Part shown: in pieces, positions 43,179 to 51,933 of the stretch
Layout of the letters: each line of letters begins with the position of its first letter
Numbering within the stretch: position 1 is the first letter of the stretch
Position numbers and translations under genes: made by a program
The notes under the pieces: generated by a model
What the model was told of the DNA's origin: nothing
Databases searched by the model: none
Seen by the model: only the letters and a program-made list of their open reading frames with translations
Source of the DNA: Mesorhizobium sp. B2-3-4
GTDB lineage: Bacteria > Pseudomonadota > Alphaproteobacteria > Rhizobiales > Rhizobiaceae
Direction of reading: 5' to 3'
DNA: 64,000 nucleotides
NCBI RefSeq assembly: GCF_006442315.1
Contig: NZ_VFVY01000021.1
Location: 1-64,000, forward strand

Positions 43179-43643
43179 TTGACCGACGAAAACAGCCACG
43201 CCAGCAAGGATATCGACCTTCTGGAGCTGACCGCCCACATCGTATCGGCCTATGTCGAGAAGAACCGCTTGCCCGCCTCCGGTCTGGCGGACCTGATCGC
43301 CAGCGTTGCCACCTCCATCGGCGGGCTTGGCAAACCGGCCGCACCGGTCGTCGAACCGCTGGTGCCGGCGGTCAACCCCAAGAAGTCGGTGACGCCGGAT
43401 TTCATCATCTGCCTCGAGGACGGCAAGAAGTTCAAATCGCTCAAGCGTCATCTCGGCGTGCATTTCGGCCTGACGCCGGATGCCTACCGCGCCAAATGGG
43501 GCCTGCCGTCCGATTATCCGATGGTTGCCCCCAACTACGCCGCTTCGCGTTCCGAACTGGCGAAGTCGATCGGCCTCGGCCGCAAGGCCGTCGATGTCGC
43601 ACCCGTCAAGGCCAAGGGGCGCAAGGCGAAGGTCTCGGCCTGA
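43179..43643 (+). CDS. MucR/Ros-type zinc-finger regulator
   Basis: A 154-residue regulator of the MucR/Ros family, which in rhizobia control exopolysaccharide, motility and symbiosis genes. The zinc finger spans about 73-100 with C78-L-E-D81, H91 and H95, so aspartate replaces the second cysteine of Ros, as in many MucR proteins. The start is TTG 43179, with GGAGGA and a five-base spacer; the ATG at 43113 has no such site. The AT-rich 205 bases upstream probably contain autoregulatory sites, since MucR binds AT-rich DNA. Rhizobia usually carry several paralogues. Confidence 0.9.
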   Translation: MTDENSHASKDIDLLELTAHIVSAYVEKNRLPASGLADLIASVATSIGGLGKPAAPVVEPLVPAVNPKKSVTPDFIICLEDGKKFKSLKRHLGVHFGLTPDAYRAKWGLPSDYPMVAPNYAASRSELAKSIGLGRKAVDVAPVKAKGRKAKVSA

Positions 43644-43682
43644 GCAATTCCCCCTGAGCCAATAGTTAGGACAACTGGAATA

Positions 43683-43716
43683 GAAGCCTGCCGGCGAATC
43701 CGCCTTGGCAGGCTTC
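43683..43716 (+). terminator. Rho-independent terminator after the MucR gene
   Basis: GAAGCCTGCC and GGCAGGCTTC form a perfect 10-bp outer stem, extended by GGCG/CGCC with a two-base bulge, around AATC. GTGCTTTTG follows. It lies 40 bases after the MucR stop. Confidence 0.75.
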
Positions 43717-43740
43717 GTGCTTTTGTGGCTTGGATAGTCG

Positions 43741-43811
43741 GAGCATGATCCCGAAAGGTGGAGGCCGGTCTTCTCGGACAAACGGTTTTCGTTTGTCCAG
43801 AGATCATGCTC
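43741..43811. repeat. 71-bp nested palindromic repeat
   Basis: Outer arms GAGCATGATC (43741-43750) and GATCATGCTC (43802-43811) are perfect complements. Inside, GGACAAACG and CGTTTGTCC form a nine-base stem with loop GTTTT (43776-43798). I recognise the GAGCATGATC...GATCATGCTC form as an element commonly interspersed in Rhizobiales genomes. It lies between the MucR and aminotransferase genes. Confidence 0.7.
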
Positions 43812-43883
43812 AACTGACAGATGATCAGCATGACGATCCAGCCAGCGTCATCCTGATCCGACAAAGGTGATCCGGGGGAAGCC

Positions 43884-44984
43884 ATGAACTACACCAGGAT
43901 GGTGATCGAGAAGGAAGCGCCGGAGGAATACGGCTACGACCGTATCCGTTACAATCTCTCCGAGAGCTCGATCGCCGACCAGAAGCTCTCTGACATCGGC
44001 CTGTCCCTTCCCGATCTCACGCTTTTCTACGGCGAGCATCGCGGTGATAGGGAGTTGCGCGCGCTGGTCGCGGCTCAGGATGCCGGCATTTCGCCCGACG
44101 ACGTGCTGGTGACGGCGGGTGCCGCCGGCGCTCTGTTCATCATCTCGACCTCGCTTCTGTCGGCCAGCGATCATCTCGTCGTCATCAGGCCCAACTACGC
44201 CACCAACATCGAAACGCCCAGGGCCATCGGCTGCGCCATCAGCTTCGTCGACCTCGCCTTCAAGAACGGCTTCGCCCTCGATATCGAGGCCATCAAGGCC
44301 GCGATGCGGCCGAACACCAGGCTGATCAGCGTCACCTGCCCGCACAACCCGACCGGCACCATGATGCGCCGCGCCGATCTCGACGCGCTGGTCGCGCTCG
44401 CCGAGGCGAGCGACTGCCGGCTGCTCGTCGACGAGACCTATCGCGATCTCTCCTATGGCAGGCGCCTGCCCGCGGCGGCATCGCTGAGCCCGAAGGCGAT
44501 CAGCGTCTCGTCGCTGTCGAAAGCCTTCGGCATTCCCGGCATCCGCATCGGCTGGCTGATCACCAGGGATGCCGCCCTGCAGGAAAAATTCCTCGCCGCC
44601 AAGGAGCAGATCGGCATCTGCGGCAGCGTCATCGACGAAGGCATCGCGCGCGGCATGCTGGAGCGTCGCGACGCGTTCCTGGCCACGCTGCTGCCCGAGA
44701 TGACAAAGCGCCGCGACATCGTCCAGGCCTGGATCGATGGCGAGCCCCTGGTGGACTGGGTGCGGCCCGAGGGCGGTGTCGTCGGCTTCCCGCGCCTCGA
44801 TGTCGATCCCGGCTTCGACCTCGACCGGTTCTATGTCAGGCTGCTGGAAGACCACGGCACCTATGTCGGGCCCGGCCACTGGTTCGAAATGGAAAAACGC
44901 TTCTTCCGCGTCGGCTTCGGCTGGCCGACGGAGGCCGAGTTGAAGGGCGGACTCGAGGCGATTTCGGCTGCGTTGCGGCGGTAA
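43884..44984 (+). CDS. PLP-dependent aminotransferase, class I/II
   Basis: A 366-residue fold-type I aminotransferase. The PLP lysine is in SSLSKAFGIPGIRIGW, the conserved asparagine in CPHNPTGTMM and the aspartate in LLVDETYRDLSYG. A GGGGGAAG site precedes the ATG. The protein is short for the family and resembles valine-pyruvate or histidinol-phosphate-type enzymes, often annotated only as an aminotransferase. It stands alone between the MucR gene and an MFS exporter. The substrate cannot be read from the sequence. Confidence 0.9.
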   Translation: MNYTRMVIEKEAPEEYGYDRIRYNLSESSIADQKLSDIGLSLPDLTLFYGEHRGDRELRALVAAQDAGISPDDVLVTAGAAGALFIISTSLLSASDHLVVIRPNYATNIETPRAIGCAISFVDLAFKNGFALDIEAIKAAMRPNTRLISVTCPHNPTGTMMRRADLDALVALAEASDCRLLVDETYRDLSYGRRLPAAASLSPKAISVSSLSKAFGIPGIRIGWLITRDAALQEKFLAAKEQIGICGSVIDEGIARGMLERRDAFLATLLPEMTKRRDIVQAWIDGEPLVDWVRPEGGVVGFPRLDVDPGFDLDRFYVRLLEDHGTYVGPGHWFEMEKRFFRVGFGWPTEAELKGGLEAISAALRR

Positions 44985-45141
44985 CTTCATCGTGCGATCC
45001 ACGCCGCCGCGCGAAAGTCCCTTGATCCACGCCTGATTTTGACGCATATGCGCGCCGAACTTCACCAAGTCCATTGGTCGGACCAGCGCCCATCCGGGAA
45101 GTGCCCCGCCAGCCGATGCCATCGCAACGGGGCCATATCCA

Positions 45142-46380
45142 ATGATGCCTGAACAAACTTCGCCGGAGCAGCGCTATGCGGCTTTCCGGCACAAGGCCTT
45201 CCTCAGTTACTGGACGGCCCGCTTTCTCACCACTTTCGCGACCATGATCGTCTCCGTCGCCGTCGGTTGGCAGATCTATGATCTGACGCGTGACCCCTTC
45301 GACCTCGGCATTGTCGGCATCGTCCAGTTCCTCCCATCGCTGCTCCTGGTGCTGGTCACCGGTGTCGTCGCCGACCGCTTCGGCCGCCGCCTGATCATGG
45401 CGCTGGCGACGGTGGTCGAGGCATGCTGTGCCCTCGTTCTCCTGTACTTCACGCTGCGCGGCCTCGTCAGTCCGCTGCCGATCTTCGTCGTTCTCGCGCT
45501 GTTCGGCATGGCGCGTGCCTTCTACGGCCCGGCATCATCGTCGCTGTTCGCCAATCTGGTGCCGCCGGAAGATTTCGGCAACGCGATTGCGTGGAACTCA
45601 TCCGCCTGGCAGACGGCGACCATCATCGGACCGGTCGCCGGCGGCCTGCTCTATGGCGTCTCGGCCGAAGCCGCATACGCCGTCGCTTCCGTGCTGATGC
45701 TGGTGGCCGGCCTGCTGATCTTCACCATTCCCAAGCCTGCTCAGCAGACCGCGACCGACAAGCCGACGATGGAGACGCTGTTTGCCGGCTTTCGCTACAT
45801 CTGGAGCGAGAAGATTGTGCTCGGCGCCATCTCGCTCGACCTCTTTGCCGTGCTGCTCTCCGGCGCCTCGGCGCTGCTGCCGGTCTATGCCCGCGACATA
45901 TTGGAGCTTGGTCCGTGGGGCCTCGGCCTGTTGCGCTCGGCGCCCGGCATCGGCGCCATCTGCGTCGCCGTCTGGCTGGCCGGGCACCCGCTTCGTGACA
46001 ATGCCGGCAAGATCATGCTCGGCTTCGTCGCCGCGTTCGGTGCATGCACTGTCCTGTTTGGCCTGTCGACCGTCACCTGGCTGTCGATCCTGGCGCTTAC
46101 CTTGCTCGGCGCCACCGACATGTTCAGCGTCTACATCAGGGAAACGCTGATCCAGCTGTGGACACCCGACGAGGTGCGCGGCCGCGTCAACGCCGTCAAC
46201 CAGGTCTTCGTCGGCGCCTCCAACGAGGTCGGCGAATTCCGCGCCGGCACCATGGCGGCGCTGATCGGCACGGTTCCGGCCGTGGTGATCGGCGGCGTCG
46301 GCGCCGTCGCGGTTGCCGGCCTGTGGGCATACCTGTTCCCGGCGCTGCAGCGCGTGCGGCATTTGAACAGCCGCAATTGA
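45142..46380 (+). CDS. MFS exporter, enterobactin-exporter-like (MFS_3)
   Basis: A 412-residue major facilitator with about 12 helices. The motif-A loop reads GVVADRFGRRLIMAL, and the style AFYGPASSSLFANLVPPEDF, with ETLIQLWTPDEVRGRVNAV near the C-terminus, is that of the EntS/MFS_3 family of small-molecule exporters. Two adjacent ATGs (45142, 45145) are possible. No siderophore genes are nearby, so the substrate is open. Confidence 0.88.
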   Translation: MMPEQTSPEQRYAAFRHKAFLSYWTARFLTTFATMIVSVAVGWQIYDLTRDPFDLGIVGIVQFLPSLLLVLVTGVVADRFGRRLIMALATVVEACCALVLLYFTLRGLVSPLPIFVVLALFGMARAFYGPASSSLFANLVPPEDFGNAIAWNSSAWQTATIIGPVAGGLLYGVSAEAAYAVASVLMLVAGLLIFTIPKPAQQTATDKPTMETLFAGFRYIWSEKIVLGAISLDLFAVLLSGASALLPVYARDILELGPWGLGLLRSAPGIGAICVAVWLAGHPLRDNAGKIMLGFVAAFGACTVLFGLSTVTWLSILALTLLGATDMFSVYIRETLIQLWTPDEVRGRVNAVNQVFVGASNEVGEFRAGTMAALIGTVPAVVIGGVGAVAVAGLWAYLFPALQRVRHLNSRN

Positions 46381-46451
46381 CGGTTTCATCGGTATCGGCG
46401 CAGCCGCGAATCTGTGCTAAGCCGCCGCCCGATCAACAAAGGACGAAAAAA

Positions 46452-46682
46452 GTGAGCGAACCGACCGTGGCCGAGGCAACCGACAGCATCTACGCGTCGC
46501 TGCGGGCGGACAATGCCGACATCGACGCCCATATCGCGACGCTCAAGGCCGCGCTGACGCGAGAGGGCAAAAAGCAGGCAGTGTTCGATCCCGCCAAGCT
46601 GGCGCAGAACAACCGCTCGGGCCGCAAATTGATGCAGGCCTATTTCCGCCAGCGTGGCGTGAGCGTGAGTTTTTCGGCGTAA
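46452..46682 (+). CDS. Small conserved protein, function unknown
   Basis: A 76-residue, Ala/Lys/Arg-containing, probably helical cytoplasmic protein: SIYASLRADNADIDAHIATL, then REGKKQAVFDPAKLAQNNRS and LMQAYFRQRGVSVSFS. It starts with GTG behind AAAGGA, 69 bases after the MFS gene. Codon use fits its neighbours, and the pattern is that of small conserved rhizobial proteins, but I do not recognise a named family. Confidence 0.7.
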   Translation: MSEPTVAEATDSIYASLRADNADIDAHIATLKAALTREGKKQAVFDPAKLAQNNRSGRKLMQAYFRQRGVSVSFSA

Positions 46683-46699
46683 CCGAAGCGCGTCGCCTC

Positions 46700-46717
46700 C
46701 CGGTTCAAAAACCGGGC
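46700..46717. terminator. Small hairpin between convergent genes
   Basis: CCCGGTT and AACCGGG pair perfectly around CAAA in the 64-base gap between the small conserved gene and the amidotransferase stop. There is no T-run, so terminator function is tentative. Confidence 0.35.
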
Positions 46718-46746
46718 CATCGGCCGTTTCGACCGCCGGCTTGCCG

Positions 46747-47463
46747 CTACCGCGCCACCGGCTTGCCAAAGATCATACCCAAAAACTCGTCCAGCCAGCG
46801 CTTCAGATGCATGTCCCAGATCAGCCGGCCGCCGAGATGGTCGCGGCCGGGCTGCGCACCGGGCAGTTCGAAGCGGTGCGCGCCGCGCACCACCCAGCGC
46901 TGCATCATCACCCTGGTCAGTTCGCCGTGGAACTGGATGCCCCAGGCATTGTCGCCATAGCGGAAGGCCTGGTTGGGATAGGTCTCGTTCGTGGCCAGCA
47001 GCGTCGCGTCATCAGGCAACGAAAAGCCCTCGCGGTGGAACTGGTAGACCATTTCGGGCCAATGCATCAGTTTCCGGCCGGCTTCGGTCGCCTTGAGCGG
47101 ATACCAGCCGATCTCGACCAGCCCATCGCCATGGCCCTCGACCTTGCCGCCAAGATGATTGGCCAGCATCTGCGCGCCGAGGCAGATGCCGAGCAGCGGC
47201 CGGTTTTCCCTGAGCGGGACTTCCAGCCAATTGGTTTCGCGGCGGACGAACTCGTCCTCGTCATTGGCGCTCATCGGCCCGCCGAACACCACCGCGCCGG
47301 CATGGCCGTCTAGCGTTTCCGGCAAGGCGTCGCCGAGCGGCGGCCGACGGATGTCGAGATCGAAGCCTTCCTGCAAAAGCATGTGGCCGACGCGTCCGGG
47401 GCTCGAATTCTCCTGATGCAGCACGATCAGGATCTTTGGCTTCGGGCTTGGTCTGCGCGGCAT
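46747..47463 (-). CDS. Class I glutamine amidotransferase-like protein
   Basis: A 238-residue stand-alone amidotransferase domain of the GuaA-like type (COG0518). The catalytic triad is visible as C94 in LLGICLGAQML, H179 in GIQFHGE and E181. Such free-standing proteins often act as gamma-glutamyl hydrolases or as amidotransferase subunits of unknown partners. The ATG lies 18 bases after the TerB-like stop, so it probably belongs to the hemC-to-amidotransferase leftward run. Because of its type it could in principle hydrolyse gamma-glutamyl compounds, but it is 27 kb from the PuuAB-like genes. Confidence 0.88.
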   Translation of the reverse strand: MPRRPSPKPKILIVLHQENSSPGRVGHMLLQEGFDLDIRRPPLGDALPETLDGHAGAVVFGGPMSANDEDEFVRRETNWLEVPLRENRPLLGICLGAQMLANHLGGKVEGHGDGLVEIGWYPLKATEAGRKLMHWPEMVYQFHREGFSLPDDATLLATNETYPNQAFRYGDNAWGIQFHGELTRVMMQRWVVRGAHRFELPGAQPGRDHLGGRLIWDMHLKRWLDEFLGMIFGKPVAR

Positions 47464-47481
47464 CGTCAGGCGGGATCCCGT

Positions 47482-47961
47482 CTATTCGTCGCTCGACGTT
47501 CCACGCGCGCCCGGCGCCTGCGCCGCCGCCTTGCGACGCGCCTCGACCCGGTCGTGGCGCTCGACGCCGATCAGCTCGGCGACGCGCCACACCGTATTGT
47601 CCTCGAGCTCGTGCAACTCGCCATCGGCGTAGACGATCTCCCACATCAGGCCGATGAAGGCCTTGCGTCCCTCGGCATCGAGATGGCGCTTGAGCACGCT
47701 GGTGAAGGCGTAGAGGTCGATCGCTTCGTTGTCGGCGCGCTCACCGGCGGCGGCGAGCGCTTCGAGTTCGGCGCCGCTGATCGAATAGCTCTGCGCCAGC
47801 ACCGCCTTGAAGCGCTCCCATTCGACATCCTGGCGCACGCCATCGGCGTTCATCACATGGTAGAGCAGCGCCGAAGCCGCGACGCGCGGATCGTCCGTGC
47901 TGGTGTGGCTGCCCGAACCGGCCGGCAAATCCCTGAGAAACGACAGAACGCGCTCGAACAT
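47482..47961 (-). CDS. TerB-like (DUF533/TerB family) protein
   Basis: A 159-residue helical protein resembling the TerB tellurite-resistance domain: DPRVAASALLYHVMNADGVR and FIGLMWEIVYADGELHELE carry the acidic ADG repeats that in TerB bind metal. The ATG at 47961 has GGA at a suitable distance; the longer frame upstream is inside hemY. TerB-like proteins are frequent in alphaproteobacterial housekeeping clusters and are probably not dedicated to tellurite. The exact role is unknown. Confidence 0.82.
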   Translation of the reverse strand: MFERVLSFLRDLPAGSGSHTSTDDPRVAASALLYHVMNADGVRQDVEWERFKAVLAQSYSISGAELEALAAAGERADNEAIDLYAFTSVLKRHLDAEGRKAFIGLMWEIVYADGELHELEDNTVWRVAELIGVERHDRVEARRKAAAQAPGARGTSSDE

Positions 47962-48013
47962 CAATCCATTCCCAAACGGCCCGGCGGCCAGGTCTATCGC
48001 CCGCGGGCCAAAA

Positions 48014-49609
48014 TCAAAACAGCCGGAACCGGCGTGGCGACTTTTCCGCGTCCTCGTCCGGATCGACGCCGGGATCATCCGGCAGGCGCGCCAGCTCTTC
48101 CGCCGGCTCGACGGCCTCGGCATCGGTTGGCACCGCCGCGAACGCCGCCGCCGTCACCGGCGTGACGTGATCCGCCTGGTTGTCGGCTTGCTTGCTCTCG
48201 CTTCCAACCGCGGCATGATCGATGACGTCGATCGGCTTTTCCGCGACGGGCTTCGGCGGCGCTTCGATGGCCGCGACTGGAGCATCCGGCGCATCCTCGC
48301 GGCTGTCGATCAGCTGCCCAAGCCGTTCCATCGGCGCGCGCCACTCGAAGGCGTCGAGCCGCCCGGTGACCGGCGATACCGGTGCCCACCGCTCCGAGAC
48401 CACGCCGTCGGCGACCCAGGCCGGATCGCGCGGCGCCCGCACCGCCTTGGAAAGCAGTTGCCGTACCTTGCCCTGGTCGCCGGTCTCGGCCTCCTCGATG
48501 TCGGCCAGGAGCAGATAGGCGCCCTCGCGGCGGTCCATCCGGATCGCCGCTTCGGCCTCGCGGCGGGCGGTCGCGAATTCCTGCGCATCGAGCGCGGCGC
48601 GCGCCACCGTCATCGACGATTCGGCATGGTTCTTCTTCATGTCCTGCAGCTTCTTCGCCCGGTTCAGCCTGTCCAGCACCGCGTCGCCCGGCCGGGCATG
48701 GGTATAGAGCTCAGCCAGTTCCGGATGCGGCTCCGCTCGCCATGCCGTCTCCAGGATTTTGGAGCCCTTGCGGACATCGTTCTGCTTGAACAGCGCGGCG
48801 GCTGCGGCAACCGCGGCCGGCGCAAAGTCAGGCTGCAGCTTGTTGGCCTCCATTGCGGCTGTCCTGGCGGCGGCAGGATCGCTATCGGCGAGCGCCTGGG
48901 CCTTGGCCGTGAGCAGCACGGCCCGGCGGCGGCTGGCGGCGTCGCGTTCGATCTGCCGTGTCGACTTCTGCGCCTCGACCAGCTTCAGCGCGCCGTCCCA
49001 GTCGCTGCGCGCGGTCAGTTCCTCCAGCGTCGATTCGGCGGCCCAGGCCAGTTGCGGCGCCACCGCGGCGGCACGGCCGGCATAGTGGCGAGCGGCGTTG
49101 CGATCACCCAGCCGTTCGGCTTCCAGATAAAGCCCGCGCAGGCCGAGCAGCCGCATTTCGGGATCGTCAAGCATGCTCTCGAACTTCTGCCGCGCGCCTT
49201 CATGGTCGCCTTCGAGCAGCGATGCCTGCGCCTCGAGCAGATGGATCAACGGCTCCTGGTCCGAACGGATCAGCTTGGCCGCTTCCTTGGTCTTCTTGCG
49301 GGCCAGCGCGCCATCGCCGGCGCCGGCGGCGATCATACCCGTCGACAGCGCCTGATAGCCACGGTCGCGGCGGCGCACGCGAAAATAGCGCGAAATGGTG
49401 TAGGGGCTGTTCCACAGCGACTTGACCAGCCACCACAGGATCATCACCGCCGCGACAACGGCGACGACGGCCACCGCCGCCACCATCAGGCTGACCTGGT
49501 ACTGGTAACCGTTGAAGGTGACGACCATGTCGCCCGGCCGGTCGGCCAGCCAGGCAAAGCCCAGCCCGAGAGCGAAGACGACGATGAGGAAGGCGAGCAG
49601 GCGGATCAT
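48014..49609 (-). CDS. hemY: HemY-like membrane TPR protein
   Basis: A 531-residue inner-membrane protein with two N-terminal helices (about residues 3-22 and 40-62), then TPR-like helical repeats up to about residue 400 and an acidic Pro/Ala-rich tail. It corresponds to COG3898, HemY of the heme biosynthesis cluster, thought to regulate or scaffold the pathway rather than catalyse a step. It lies ten bases after the Mic60 homologue in the order hemC-hemD-Mic60-hemY seen in alphaproteobacteria. It should not be confused with the HemY protoporphyrinogen oxidase of Bacillus. Confidence 0.88.
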   Translation of the reverse strand: MIRLLAFLIVVFALGLGFAWLADRPGDMVVTFNGYQYQVSLMVAAVAVVAVVAAVMILWWLVKSLWNSPYTISRYFRVRRRDRGYQALSTGMIAAGAGDGALARKKTKEAAKLIRSDQEPLIHLLEAQASLLEGDHEGARQKFESMLDDPEMRLLGLRGLYLEAERLGDRNAARHYAGRAAAVAPQLAWAAESTLEELTARSDWDGALKLVEAQKSTRQIERDAASRRRAVLLTAKAQALADSDPAAARTAAMEANKLQPDFAPAAVAAAAALFKQNDVRKGSKILETAWRAEPHPELAELYTHARPGDAVLDRLNRAKKLQDMKKNHAESSMTVARAALDAQEFATARREAEAAIRMDRREGAYLLLADIEEAETGDQGKVRQLLSKAVRAPRDPAWVADGVVSERWAPVSPVTGRLDAFEWRAPMERLGQLIDSREDAPDAPVAAIEAPPKPVAEKPIDVIDHAAVGSESKQADNQADHVTPVTAAAFAAVPTDAEAVEPAEELARLPDDPGVDPDEDAEKSPRRFRLF

Positions 49610-49619
49610 CGTGTTGCCC

Positions 49620-51104
49620 TCATGCCTTCATCGCGCCGGAGATCAGCGCGTCGACCTGGGTTTCGACCTCGATGCGCGCCTTTAGTTTGCCGGCAAAGTC
49701 GGCGCCCGCCGCCTTCACGGCCTCCGGCAGCGTGTCATATTCCGAAAGCGCCTTGGCGTAGTCGCCCTGAGTGACCGCAACCTCCATGCGCGCCACGGTT
49801 TCCGGCGCGCCCTTACCTTCGACGGCGCCGATCGGCCGCACCTTGACCAGCGATTCGGCGCTCGCCATCAGATTTTGCAGGAAGCCGGCATTCTGGTCGA
49901 CCGGGGTGGCGGCGGCGACCATGGCATTGGCCGCGGCATCCATCTGCGAGGCGATCTCGGTGCGGGTCGGAACCCCCTTTTCGGCATAGGGGCGCAAGGT
50001 CGCGAGCTCAGGCGCATTGGGCGAAATCGCGGCCAGCGTATCGAGCTCAGCCGAGAATGGCGCGCCACGGTCGAGCGCGGCCTTCAGCGCCGAAGCGGCA
50101 ATGGCGAGCGCGATCTTCGGCTGCGATGCCTGTGCGTCGACCTTGCCGGAAAGCTGCGACACCGACTGCTCCAGCGCGGCGAGCCGGCCCTCCTGCGCCT
50201 TCGCCGCCTCGCCGCTTGATTTCACCAGCGCATCAAGGCCGGCGAGCTTTTCGTTGATCGGGCCAAGATCGACGGGGGCGGCGCTGCCGGCCTTGCCGAG
50301 CGCCGCGACCGCCGTTTCGATCTGCTTGACTTTGTCGCCAAGGGCGGCAAGCCCGGCATTGTCGCCGGCGCCGCCCTGTTCGACCGCCGATTTCAACGCC
50401 GCGACATCGCTCTTGACCTGGTCGAGCGCCGACGACAGGCCGTCGACCTTGGCCGAGGCGCCGTTGTCGCCGCCGGTTTCCTTCAGGCCGGCGATTTCGG
50501 TCCTGAGCGAAGCGATCTCGCCATTGACCCCGTCGAGCGACACACCCGCGCCGGAGCCCGGCGCGCCGAGCAGACCGGCAAACTGCAGCCCACCGGCACC
50601 GACAAGCGCGATGACACCGCCGACAATGCCGGCGGCAATGCCATTGAGGCCGCCACGCTTTGCCTCAGGCGGCGTCGGCGCCATCTTCTCGCTCCGCGTC
50701 TCGGTCTTTGCCTTGTTGTCGTCGCCGCCCTTCGATGAGGCATCATCGAAATTGTAGTCGGAGGCCTTGGCACGGCTCTCCGATGCATTCGAACCGGGAT
50801 AAGGCAATTCCGGCTCTCCGGCCTTGCTTTCGGCGCCTGGCTGCGCCTCCGTGCCGGCCTGCCGGGCGGCGGCATCGGCATGCTCCCAGGGTTCGAGATC
50901 GGTCTGGTCGGCATGCATCGGCTCCTCGGGAGCCTGCGGCTGGGAAGCGGTCACGGCCTCCTCGGCCTTGGCTTCATCGGTCTTCGTGTCATCGGTTTGG
51001 GCGGCATCCTCGTCGACGATGCGCGAGACGGCGCCGGGCTCGAGATCGATGGTCACCGGCTCGCGGCGGCTTTTCGAGTGTCGCATCTTCGGCGTCTTGA
51101 CCAT
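49620..51104 (-). CDS. Mic60/mitofilin homologue (COG4223)
   Basis: A 494-residue protein with an acidic, low-complexity N-terminal 140 residues. One transmembrane segment follows (about 153-175, IAAGIVGGVIALVGAGGLQF), then a coiled-coil region (about 185-335) and a C-terminal mitofilin signature region (about 340-490). Alphaproteobacterial proteins of this type, encoded between hemD and hemY, are recognised relatives of mitochondrial Mic60 that shape membranes and contact the outer membrane. The N-terminal charged extension would be cytoplasmic. Start alternatives are ATG 51104 and ATG 51086. Confidence 0.85.
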   Translation of the reverse strand: MVKTPKMRHSKSRREPVTIDLEPGAVSRIVDEDAAQTDDTKTDEAKAEEAVTASQPQAPEEPMHADQTDLEPWEHADAAARQAGTEAQPGAESKAGEPELPYPGSNASESRAKASDYNFDDASSKGGDDNKAKTETRSEKMAPTPPEAKRGGLNGIAAGIVGGVIALVGAGGLQFAGLLGAPGSGAGVSLDGVNGEIASLRTEIAGLKETGGDNGASAKVDGLSSALDQVKSDVAALKSAVEQGGAGDNAGLAALGDKVKQIETAVAALGKAGSAAPVDLGPINEKLAGLDALVKSSGEAAKAQEGRLAALEQSVSQLSGKVDAQASQPKIALAIAASALKAALDRGAPFSAELDTLAAISPNAPELATLRPYAEKGVPTRTEIASQMDAAANAMVAAATPVDQNAGFLQNLMASAESLVKVRPIGAVEGKGAPETVARMEVAVTQGDYAKALSEYDTLPEAVKAAGADFAGKLKARIEVETQVDALISGAMKA

Positions 51105-51215
51105 GCATGGCTCCGCAAAATTCGCTTCGTCTCAACGCCCGGCGGCGCGTGATGGTTCTCAGAAAGGGTCTAGCACATCACCAAGCGGTGAAAAGGGGCG
51201 GTGTGATGACGCGGC

Positions 51216-51932
51216 TCAACCTGGAGTCCGCAAAAGCGCCAGCAGCGCCTCCTCGTCGGGCCTGGCCGCGCTGTGGATTGCTTTGCCGGCGGCGTCGCCG
51301 AAGGCGGCGGCGATGCGCGCTGAAAGCGCGAAAAACCGTGTTCTTTCAAAGATACCGCTCAGGGCCGGTTTCCCGATCAGGGCTCGCATCGCCGCCGCCG
51401 CCGTGGCCGAATAGAGCAGCACCGCATCGACCGGTCGGCCGGACAGCCGCGCGAGGATGGCCTCGTCCTGATACCCCACCGTTACTGTGTCATATGTCTC
51501 GACGGCCTGGACCCGGACTCCAGAGGCTTCCAGCCTCTGCTCGAACAGCGGAAAGCGCACGCGTCCGCAGAGATAGTCGATACCCTTGCCGGGAAAGGCC
51601 GCCGCGAGGCCATCGGCCAGCGATCCGGCATCGCCGGGGCCGTCAACGACGGACGCAAAACCTGTCTTGCGCGCGGCCTCGGCGGTCCTGGCGCCCACGG
51701 CGTGGCAAGGCAGGTCGGCAAGCGCCGCGATCGTCTCCTTCGAGGCATGGCGCAGGGCATTGGCGCTGGTGACGGCAACGACGACGGCGTCGCCTCCGAT
51801 CAGTCCGGCATCGACAGGCAAGGCAATCGTCGCGGTCAGAGGCAAAAGAAGCGGCTCATAGCCTGCATCTTCAAGCCGACGCGCCGTGCGCGACGCGCCT
51901 GGTTCCGGCCTGGTCACCAGGACGCGAAGCAT
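51216..51932 (-). CDS. hemD: Uroporphyrinogen-III synthase
   Basis: A 238-residue enzyme that closes hydroxymethylbilane to uroporphyrinogen III. The family diverges strongly, but VLVTRPEPGASRTARRLEDA at the start, AVTSANALRH and LLYSATAAAAMRALI are typical. ATG 51932 lies one base after the hemC stop. The Mic60 homologue starts 111 bases downstream. Identification is supported by hemC immediately upstream. Confidence 0.9.
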   Translation of the reverse strand: MLRVLVTRPEPGASRTARRLEDAGYEPLLLPLTATIALPVDAGLIGGDAVVVAVTSANALRHASKETIAALADLPCHAVGARTAEAARKTGFASVVDGPGDAGSLADGLAAAFPGKGIDYLCGRVRFPLFEQRLEASGVRVQAVETYDTVTVGYQDEAILARLSGRPVDAVLLYSATAAAAMRALIGKPALSGIFERTRFFALSARIAAAFGDAAGKAIHSAARPDEEALLALLRTPG

Positions 51933-51933
51933 G

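Noticed and set aside
48014..49609. Protoporphyrinogen oxidase for the gene called hemY
   Set aside because: The protein has TPR repeats and two membrane helices and no FAD-binding motif; it belongs to the proteobacterial HemY family.
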